From Camarhynchus parvulus (lineage: Eukaryota > Chordata > Aves > Passeriformes > Thraupidae), in the NCBI RefSeq assembly GCF_901933205.1, contig NC_044601.1:45233376-45297375 (forward strand): a DNA stretch of 64,000 bases, given 5' to 3'. Shown piece by piece: positions 55,301 to 64,000 of the stretch (positions are counted from its first letter, which is position 1; each line of letters opens with the position of its first letter). The notes beneath the pieces were generated by a model. That model had not been told where the DNA came from, did no database searches, and saw nothing but the letters and a program-made list of their open reading frames with translations. The position numbers were made by a program, and so were the translations under genes.

Positions 55301-58300
55301 GAGAGTGTGCTTCTCTTTCCATCTGGTGGACTTCTGGTATCTGCAGGTAATTCTATAAGAGCAAATAAATATCTTTTCTGTGGTCCTCATTTGATGAATA
55401 CTTGCTTTTTGTGTGCTGTTTTAGTTTGATAAAGAAGTGGTAAGTGATGTAATAATTGGATTTCTCAAATATCTTCTGTAGGAATCTGCGTTTATGTGGC
55501 GGGTGCAAGTAGGGGTCTTTCCTTTTTGTCTTTGTTTTAATATTCTTGTAGTTTCCACTTCCCCCCTGCCCCCAAAATAATTTGTAATAACAGAATGCAG
55601 ACTCTAATTGGCCCACTTCTTAAGTGAAGGAATTAACATACTTAGCTGTTGAAAGGATGGGACTGTCTTTCTCATCATGTTGACAAGCTTTTTTAGTTTC
55701 TTGTTGCTATTCCATCAGAGGTACCATAACCCCATAGTTTAAAGATTTTTTTTTTTATTTGGTAATGAGTATGATTGAGAATGGTTGAATCATTCAGGTC
55801 CATTCAGAATGGACTAAAAAAAGAGCAGGCTTGTGCCAGAAGATAGAATGGAAGAGGATGGTGAGTAGGTACAGAAAAATGTTAAGAGGTAAAGGTACTT
55901 GTGAAGGAAATACTGCATCACTCTGTGAAAACTTCTTCAGAGAAGCATAAATATGTACATATGTATGTTTTGTGTGCTTCCTCTTCACAGGAGGTCGATA
56001 TGTCAAAGTGTGGGATGTACTAAAAGGTGGACAGTTATTAGTTTCACTTAAAAATCACCATAAGACTGTGACTTGTTTGTGCCTGAACAGCTCTGGACAA
56101 AGGTTATTATCAGGATCCCTGGACAGGTTGGTATATTTTGTGGCTTCATTATGGTTGCATTCTTTAGGACTTTTTTTCTTTGAAAGGTATTATTTCACAT
56201 CACTGTTAACCTGTGTTGGGCTTTATTTGAGAGTATGTTTTGGGGCCGAGGTACCTACTGTGAAGCTGTCCCTGCTTTTGCAGGGGCCTTGATCTAAAGG
56301 GCCTTTTAAAGGTTCCTTCCAATTCAAACTGTTCTATGATTCTAAGATAGAATTTAACCTTTTCCTCTTACTAATCTGAATATCAATAAGGATTGTGTGT
56401 GCCATTTGGGAATGCATATGGGGAACTTCTGAATAAGGGTTCAGTTTTTTAAATGTCTAAACTGACCTTTCCAGTCTTTGGAAGTTAACTATTTTTAAGT
56501 TTAATACAGTTTAAATATGAAAGTGTACTTTCACTTTTTAAAAGCCTGGGTTTTGTGTCTCTGCTTTTGCTTTTTGTACCCAAGAGTGCTTGTGAATGTG
56601 ACCTCTTTGCTTTTTTTGTTTGGTTTCAGTTGATGAGTACTGATAGTTGGTGTCTTGTGTCCGAGACCTTAGACATTAGAAATTCAAAGTGATGTGAAAT
56701 TACACTGGATGTGTTTTCCTCCTCTCTCCTGTATTTCCTAGGCTACCTCAGGCTTTACAATTACATAACACTAGCTTTTGTCCTTCTAAGATAATATTTT
56801 CTATTCTGTTTTGTTAAATATTTCATGCTTCCAACCAAATCCTTAAGGGGCAGCTGGATACAAGATTATTTACAGATTTACTCCCAGATATGCTAGTAGA
56901 TCTTGTATTTAAAATTTAAGAACAAATTTGAAGAGATGCTGTCTTAGTGTTTTCCTAATATGCATTTCTGAATTCAAACAATCACTATGCCCGCCTTCAA
57001 TTTCTTCTTCTGTTCTTGCCCCATTTTCACCTTTTTTGAGGTAAGAACACTCCTGACTTGACTTGTGGACACCTTTTAACAGAACATTACTGTTGCAGGA
57101 GTAATACCTAAGAAGCTCAGTGGTAGTCTGAGGAATGCATTGTATTAATTCTCAGTTTCCTTGAATGATCTGTAGAAGATGAGAGTGATGAAGTTCTGTA
57201 AAGTGACTACAGTAAATCTCTACTAACAGCTTTTTTATCTTCGCTCTTCCATGTAGGCATGTGAAGATTTACAGTACTACATCCTACAAAGTGGTCCACA
57301 GCTTCAACTATGCAACATCAATCCTCAGTCTTGCGTTGTCGGTAAGCACATTAGAAGTCTTCCTAGACTAGAAGTGAATTCCTGATACCTTTTAAGTCAC
57401 TGAAGTAAATAATTGTTGCTTTCACGGCTACTGGGTGTTCCAGAAGAATGCTGTACATGCAAAGTAGGGTTGAATATGTTTCTCCTGAGTAACAAACACA
57501 AAGAGTTTTTAAGCATAATAGATTCAAATACCACGTTACCTGACTAGATCAGTGCAATGTCTTGTGTTTATTAATGACACTGTACTTCATAGGGAAAATA
57601 CTCACTTTAGAAGGGAGGTCCTTTGACTTTAAGACGATTGTGCTCACCTTTTGCCTTTCAGGAATGCTGTGAGTCCTTTCACATGGCAGCAATAAAGAGA
57701 AGTAGGTTAATTTGTTGAGGAATTCAGAATAGGATGTAAACTTGCTTTAAAAGTTGGTGTCAGGTTGGTCTGAGGAAGAAAGAAGAAGGTTGTGAGCAGA
57801 AACAAATTTGTTTGTCAAGGCATGTCTTGGAAGCAGACAGCAGAGACTCTTACTTCTCAGAAGCACTTGATTTCCAGTGGATAAGTTATGTGCTGGCCAG
57901 AAATTTGGAGGCTAGCACTAGTTTTTAAGCAATACTGTTGTCATGTAGTACCCATTATGTAGCTTCTGAGGGACATGTGAATGGGCCTGTGGGGGATCTT
58001 TACTACCTTTGCTACTTTACTATTGTCCTGCTCTGTTGGAATGTAGGGGAAGGTATGTGTGGGGAGTGTCTTCATTTCCTACTGTATTACTTAGGGAGCT
58101 GAGCTAAAATAAACTAGGATTTTTTTCTTTTGAAGTGAAGAATCCATAGTCTTTTAAGACCCTGTGGCATCTTCAAAATATGCAATACCTGTAGTTTAGC
58201 ATCTCTAGACCATGTATAATACATCTTTTGAAGCATAATCTTGTGTTCTGTTGACTAAGCTGTTTGAATTTTAAATGGTCATATGAGAACATTGTAATGC

Positions 58301-61300
58301 CTTTACTGAGTCAAATCAGAGGTTGGTCTAGTTCCAAATGCTGCTTCCAGCTGTAGCCAGCCATAAGGAAGTGCATATAGAAAACTAAATGCAGGGCAAG
58401 TGTGTTTATATTCTCACAAATTCCATTTTCATGATGAGAAATGAATTCATCAAAGTGTAGTTTCAGTGTAATTCAATTAATTACTATTGCATAAGCCTGT
58501 TCAGTCTCTCCTTGAGCTTGATTAAACTTGAAACCTTGCCTAGATTCCTTGATAAGGAGTTCCACATTTCTGATACTTGTGTGAAGGATTGCTCCCTATT
58601 GTTCCACTTGAATCTTCATAACCTTCAATTGATGCCCTTAAATGAGCCATTCATCAGCTGATCTCCATCTATTCCTGTCATAATTCTGTAGGCTTTTATT
58701 ATATCATATAATCGTAGAATGGCTTGGGTTGGAAGGGATATTAAAAGGTCATCTAGATTCAGCCCCCCTGCCCTGGGCAAGGACACTGCTAGACCAGGTT
58801 GCTCAAAGCCCCATCCAGTCTGGCCTTGAACACTTCAAGGGATGGGGCATCCACAATTTTTCTGGGTGAAATTTATACCTGCTTAGTTATATAAGTGAAA
58901 TTACATATACCAATGACTGGTGTTTTGAACAACTTTCAGTTATTTCTCAAAATCCTGCTGTTCCATGATAGCTTTGCTTTCTCATAGGTTCTGTTCATGC
59001 CTGCTGTATGGTACCTAATAGCCAAAGGTAGTTGTATGCTGTTGGAAAAAACAAAACCTTATAGTCACAGAAGGGTGTTAATGCATAATTGAGCTTGATT
59101 CACTACTTAGTCTATAATGTTGCTTATGAGCATAGCCTGGGAGCTGTCCCTGCCTTGAACAAAGTATTCAATCATGGAACCTCAAAGAGGTGCATTCTAC
59201 ATTAAGTCATCTATGATACTGTGATTGGAACCTTGTAATGAAACATAAACCTATAAAAATGTGTATGATAGAGCACATATATGCATGATAGAGCACAGAT
59301 AAACACTGGGTCCTAACTCTGTGATTTCTTTGTGCTAGCCTGAAGATGAAACCATAGTTGTAGGCATGACCAATGGGGTGCTAAATGTTAAACACAGAAA
59401 ACCAGAAGAAAAGAATGAAAATTCTCAAAAGAAGAGACAACCAGCATATAGAACGTATGTGAAAGGAAGAAGTTACATGCCAAAGCAGGTATGATGTGGT
59501 AAGAAAATACGTGCTGAAACATTTTTGAAAAATTGGTTTATTTGAATGTGCTAAATTGGAGAAAGGGAAGGGAGGGAATATATGAAATTATTCATGGTGA
59601 TGTATCTAATCCATTATTTGAGTGTGTGTGTATTTGTCTTACTGTGAACTAATTTTTTAATTCTAGGAAGATTTCTGTGTCAGTAAACCTGTAAAACGTG
59701 TTTTGAGAAAATACGATAAGCTGCTGAGGAGCTTTCAGTCTTCCAAGGCTCTTGATGCGGTACTGGAGGTGCGGCATTGGTTTTTCTACTTGTCAGAGTT
59801 TTGTGCTGTCCACTGATGTTTATTTTCCCTGTATGTCATACTAGTTTTATTTTAGCGTATAACTAGAAAGGAGTCTAAGTTGGGTTCTGTTTTGGTTTTG
59901 CTGACACCAGTGTTGTGTGTAAAGATGTTGCTTTGGTACTAAACTCTTCTTATATATGTGTCCAGCCACCCATCATGCTTCATACCCCTGAAGTCACGGT
60001 TGCAGTCATGCAGGAACTGCATCGCAGAGGAACACTGAGAAGTGCACTTGCAGGCCGAGATGAGAAGCAAGTTAATCTCCTGCTTACCTTTGTGGCAAGG
60101 TATTATTTTAACATGAGCTCCCTCTGACTATTTTGACACTTCTGTTTCCTAATAACTCGCCACAGTTTCAACAGATTACTGGTAGAACACTGGTACTCCT
60201 GAAATTTCACATGCCTTTTCCATTGTGATACCAAGGTTTTGGGATAGGTTTGGAACAGTTTGCCTGTTAGCACAGAATGGTTTTGCTGATGAGCTATTCT
60301 ACTTCTTTGCCAGACACTCTACCCTTAGTCTGTTATTTTCTGTCTCCATGATGAAAATTTGTGTTTTTATGTACTTAAGGCTTTTTGACACTCCTCCAGC
60401 CCCCGCTGGCTTCCTGAAAGGAAGAGGGTAAATACCACATATGTGGGTTTTTTTGACTTGCATCTCTGACTGCTGTTCCGTGATGTCTCTTCATCAAGAA
60501 AAATTTGTCTCTGTGCCTGTGTGAGAAAGCTGCTTGTTGGTGGTGGAGTACAGTTGACAAAACTAGTAAAATAGGAATGTCTTCTAATTTTGCAGGCGTG
60601 TGATTGAGCCTAGATTTACTCCTGTGCTGGTTATTGTTGCTGATATGATCACTGGTAAGACAATACAAAAAAGATTCTCAAAGCCATATAGCTAGCTTGC
60701 AAATAAGATTGAAAGTGCTACATTTTTAAGAAACCAAACCTTCATGGCTCTGTTTATATCTGTGGGCTGAGTGTCAAGAGAATGATCCAAAAAAGAGATA
60801 TTTCCAGATAACTTTGACCATAGTCAGGATTTGATTTGCACAGGCTGCAGGGAAGCTCCTTGTGGTCTCTAAGTACCTTTGAGACTTCATGTTTCTGGGT
60901 TTACATAGTACAAATAGCTTCCTCTTATTTAGTGATGTAAAAATAGTATTTGAGGTCATAAAAGCTTCTGTTTCTGTGATTTTGGCATACTGCTGCTGTA
61001 AGTACATACAGCTTATGCTTTCAGAACAGACAACATTAAAGTTGTCTTATTTTTTAGAATGTTGGACTTCTGCTAGAATCCTTAAATGTATCTCTAACTA
61101 GCTAATATAATTTTTGCCTTTTTATACATCTATGGATTCCTAACTGATATTTTTCTTTATAGACATTTATCAGCCTGTGGTTGGGCAGTCAGCAATAGTT
61201 GATAAACAGTTCTTGAAACTCCAGCAAGCTATTGGAAAAGAAATTGACTATCAAGAAGAGCTACTAGAAGTTTTGGGAATGATGGATACACTGTTTGCTA

Positions 61301-61386
61301 CTTTTACTAAGAAAAGAGATACGTGTCTAGAAGAGAACAAAAGTAATGGTGTCACGGAGATCATTGAAACAAATAGGAATTACTGA
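52353..61386 (+). CDS. UTP15: U3 small nucleolar RNA-associated protein 15 homologue (12 coding exons)
   Basis: This is a nucleolar WD40 protein of the t-UTP (UTP-A) subcomplex of the small-subunit processome, needed for pre-rRNA transcription and 18S maturation. Coding exons: 52353-52442, 52779-52871, 52956-53140, 54265-54443, 55221-55346, 55991-56126, 57257-57341, 59339-59488, 59667-59768, 59966-60099, 60596-60654 and 61163-61386. All introns are GT/AG with consistent phases; the product is 520 aa (human 518). The WD40 propeller covers about residues 35-340, with blades marked by [46 protein letters not shown] and SGSLDRHVKIY. A basic linker (about 320-360) leads to the C-terminal Utp15 domain (about 365-495, with ALAGRDEKQ and [14 protein letters not shown]). 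Introns contain three CR1 loci. The second intron is only 84 bp. Donors after exons 6 (gttggt) and 9 (gtgcgg) are weak. Confidence 0.96.
53205..53385 (-). mobile_element. CR1 LINE fragment in UTP15 intron 3
   Basis: Reverse-complemented CR1 3'-region sequence: 'ggttgctcagagccccatcc', 'ccttgaacgctgccagggaa', 'cttctctgggcaacccattc'. The terminal octamer end is missing. It is antisense to UTP15. Confidence 0.88.
56262..56347 (+). mobile_element. Short CR1 3'-end fragment in UTP15 intron 6
   Basis: About 85 bp ending 'ggttccttccaattcaaact' followed by 'gttctatgattctaag', the typical CR1 3' terminus with octamer-like repeats. It is a heavily 5'-truncated insertion. Confidence 0.82.
58300..58703 (-). 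mobile_element. Ancient CR1-like fragment in UTP15 intron 7
   Basis: Decayed CR1 3' region in reverse orientation ('actgagtcaaatcagaggtt', 'gataaggagttccacatttc', 'gtcataattctgtaggcttt'). It belongs to the same old class as the copy at 13287-13680. It is directly followed by a younger CR1. The ends are approximate. Confidence 0.6.
58704..58868 (-). mobile_element. Younger CR1 3'-end fragment in UTP15 intron 7
   Basis: Begins with the reversed CR1 terminus ('atataatcgtagaatggct'), continues 'gggttggaagggatatta', 'ccaggttgctcaaagcccca', 'gccttgaacacttcaaggga', and stops at about 58868. It lies in the same orientation as, and joined to, the older CR1. Confidence 0.9.
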
Positions 61387-61655
61387 CACCCATCTCAACA
61401 AATTGTCACAATTGTGAACTTGAAAGACATGACCTGTTCTGGTAATTTCTTACAATAGTGACTTTCAAAATAAGCCTATGTTGAAGTTCTGTCTTTTAAA
61501 CTGTGTTGCTGAATAGGCTTGATTACTGAAGATAGAGAAAGAGGACATTTTCAAAATTGCCCATGCAATATTTTTCAAACAGTTTAGTTTTAAAGTTTTG
61601 TTTCAGAGTTACATAACTTCTTACATTTACATGGGGATTTACATGGCCTCGTTTT

Positions 61656-62600
61656 TGGTAGCAGCAGGGCTGCATGGGTGGCTTCTGTGAGAAGCTGCCA
61701 GAAGCTTCCCTCATGTTTGGCAGAACCAATCCCTGGTTGCTCCAAAGATGGACATGCTGCAGGCCAAAGCTGGGTCAACTAGAAATGGGGATAACAAAGT
61801 TATTGTGCAGTTGTAATTGTGGCCAGAGAAGAGCAGAGTGGGAACATGTGAGAAGAACAACCCTGTGGACACCGAGGTCAGTGAAGAAGGAGGGGCAGGA
61901 GATGTTCCCGATGCTGAGATTCCCCTCCAGCCCATGGTGACACAGCCCTGCCCCTGCAGCCCATGGAGATCCATGGGGAATGCAGAGATCCACCTGCAGC
62001 CCATGGAGGAGCCTGTGCTGGAGCAGGTGGATGCCTGGAGGAGGCTGTGACCCCGTGGGAGACCCATGGAGAGAGGGGCCCTGCTCCCAGGCTGGAGCAG
62101 CCTGCCCTTGGAGGACTGCAGCCGTGGAAGCGTGACCACAGCAGTGTGGGGAGGACTGTTGCCTGTGGGATGACCCACACTGGAGGAGTTCATGGAGATC
62201 TGTCTCCATGGGAGGGGAGCCCACAGTGCAGGAGGGGAAGGACTTCTCCCTGAGCAGTGGGAGAAGCCTCAGGTCATGGACTGACCATAACCCCCATTCC
62301 CTGTCTTCCTGTGCCACTGGGGGAGGAGGTAGAGCTGGGAAGGAGGGAGGGGGTGAGGGGAAGATGTTTTTAAGGGTTTATTTTACTTCTCATTGTCCTG
62401 CTCTAATTTTGTTTAGTAATAATTAATATATCTTAGTTGAGCCTGTTTTGCCCGTCATGGTATTCGATGAGTGATCTCTCCCACTCCTTATTTCAACCCA
62501 TGCATCCTTTGTTATATTTTCTCTGCCCGGTCCAGCTGCAGAGGATTGAGTGAGGGGCTTTGGTGGCTGCCTGGTGTGTGGCCAGCACCAGCCCACTACA
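61656..62600 (+). mobile_element. Solo ERVL-type LTR just downstream of UTP15
   Basis: An element of about 945 bp bounded by TG...CA. It matches from memory an avian ERVL-type LTR: 'gagaagctgccagaagcttc' near the start, internal GC-rich blocks, and a 3' part with 'tggactgaccataaccccca', 'ttttacttctcattgtcctg', 'gagcctgttttgcccgtcat'. The 5-bp flanks 'gtttt' and 'gttgt' agree at four of five positions, a possible decayed target-site duplication. Open frames inside it on both strands are not genes. It begins 269 bp after the UTP15 stop. Confidence 0.75.
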
Positions 62601-64000
62601 GTTGTGTGTCCAGTACTGTCAGCAGTCAACAATTTTCAGTTTTTATTTACCAGAAAATAATTGGTTGTGTAATTTTAATGTGTCACTGTCTTTATTTAAG
62701 GTTAATATCCGATCTCACATCCTTGAAAATACAAAGAAAACAGCATACACATTTGATAACACTTCACTACATTGTTTTTTCTCTCCCTGCTTCATCTCCA
62801 TTTAAGAGTTTCACGAATTCACAGCACACAGCAGAATGATTCAAGAAGTGCATGCTTAGGTATATTGAAAAAGTTTAGTTTACTTTTTTAATGATGCGTA
62901 TGTATTTATGAGTTACAGTTTTTCTAGAAAATAGGTAATACTTCTAAATGGGAATTAATTTGAATTAAATTCATGTAATGAGTAAAGTACCAATGAGAAA
63001 ATATCAAGTTAAATATCAAAACTCAATTTTGTGTAATTCTGCCACTTTCAATGTGCAGTAGATGGAATTTGAGTCTATTGTTTGAATGCTAGGGTAATGG
63101 TTTATTTTAACTTCAGGCAGGGCTGGATCAGTATGAATGCAATGGAAAGAGGTGTGCCAAAGGCTGTTGAGTACATGTAGTATGACATTAGGGTAGAACT
63201 TTGTTCTTAACCTGTTCTATGGCTTGAATTCTCCTATAGGCCTGGAATTTGGTATGTAATAGGAATTTCTTGCAAAATTAATTTGCTCATGTAAGACATT
63301 GAAAGGCAGATATAAGTGGTAGAAATAGCTAGAAAAATTTTGCAAGTTCTACCTAAAATCTTAACAATTGTGACTGAAAAACATGGAATGCTGTTAGGTC
63401 TGCCCTTAAATTGGGATGTGAACAATGTATGTTCCTGACTACTATTGTTACTGGTTTTGAATAGTTAGAATGATAACAGGTAATGATGAGGAGCAAACTT
63501 CAAACTTCTAGTTTGCTTACTTAGCTAATATTTATTTTTTATTTTGTTTGTGTTAATAGACCTGGAACTTCTTCTGTCTTTTAGGAAATCAGTGTACTTC
63601 TTTTAATTGTGTGACTTAATCAGGCAATAGCACTTAGATTTCACACAGAATTAATTTTCGGAGTGGAGATGCAGGGGATGCTTATCTTGGAGCCTCCTTA
63701 TTCTGTGAACTAGTACTGCTTGGAGTTGAAGGAGCACATTTCTCTTGGCAGCTTAGTTTTTTTTCTATGGCTTGAAAGCCACTAACCTTGACATAAAACA
63801 TACTCTTAGTTCTTACTGACAGTATTCATGTCTATCGTATGTATCCATTTCAGTGCTTTAAGGTTTGATGTGTGGCTAGAAGAAGCATAGGAAAATGTTA
63901 GATTAAAATAGAGATTAGTTGGATCTAAAGTAGAGAGAGATGGATTTGATGGTTGGACTCTTAAGTGGATGAGAATTTGGTTGGTTGTTTGCATCCAGAG
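62601..64000. other. Non-coding DNA downstream of UTP15
   Basis: This is AT-rich sequence without a recognised gene or repeat. There is no AATAAA on the plus strand between the UTP15 stop and the window end, but ATTAAA occurs at 62964-62969 and 63902-63907, so part of it could belong to a long UTP15 3'UTR. Confidence 0.45.

Noticed and set aside
61711..62317. Open frames of 160-180 codons downstream of UTP15.
   Set aside because: They lie inside an LTR and run on both strands at once; this is repeat sequence.

Overview
This window is vertebrate nuclear DNA, almost certainly from a bird. Four recognisable genes lie in the order FOXD1(-), BTF3(+), ANKRA2(-), UTP15(+). As far as I know this is the conserved gene order of the human 5q13.2 region. 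Bird origin is inferred from many CR1 LINE fragments, several ending in the typical 'attctatgat'-like tail, and from long terminal repeats of a type common in birds. A neoavian, possibly passerine, genome is my best guess, but the sequence alone does not prove it. All exon boundaries were read by eye from splice sites, reading phase and remembered protein families. No alignment was run.

Layout. 1-7.5 kb is GC-rich, non-coding DNA on the 3' side of FOXD1. 7.5-9.6 kb holds single-exon FOXD1 (420 codons, minus strand) with its 3'UTR and a strong CpG island. 9.6-19.4 kb is intergenic, with a decayed ancient CR1 and two younger CR1 copies; the second CR1 ends about 130 bp before the BTF3 start region. 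19.5-26.8 kb is BTF3: a non-coding first exon with a TOP-like start, then five coding exons giving 162 aa. 26.8-43.5 kb is a gene-free interval with one CR1 and a pair of about 600-bp LTR-like arms in inverted, tail-to-tail orientation. 43.5-51.4 kb is ANKRA2 on the minus strand (eight coding exons, 313 aa), with an oppositely oriented solo LTR in its last intron. 51.9-52.35 kb is a CpG-rich bidirectional promoter. 52.35-61.4 kb is UTP15 (twelve coding exons, 520 aa). About 270 bp after the UTP15 stop comes another solo-LTR-like element of about 945 bp, and the rest of the window is non-coding.

The genes are neighbours by conserved synteny and do not form one pathway. FOXD1 is a developmental forkhead transcription factor. 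BTF3 is the beta subunit of the nascent polypeptide-associated complex. ANKRA2 is an ankyrin adaptor. UTP15 is a WD40 component of the small-subunit processome. ANKRA2 and UTP15 are head to head and probably share a promoter. I found no CRISPR array, operon, tRNA, rRNA or evident new defence or biosynthetic system. The most unusual features are the 1.25-kb LTR palindrome, the CR1 abutting the BTF3 promoter, two short upstream ORFs before ANKRA2, and an LTR just after UTP15 in a region with no AATAAA signal.
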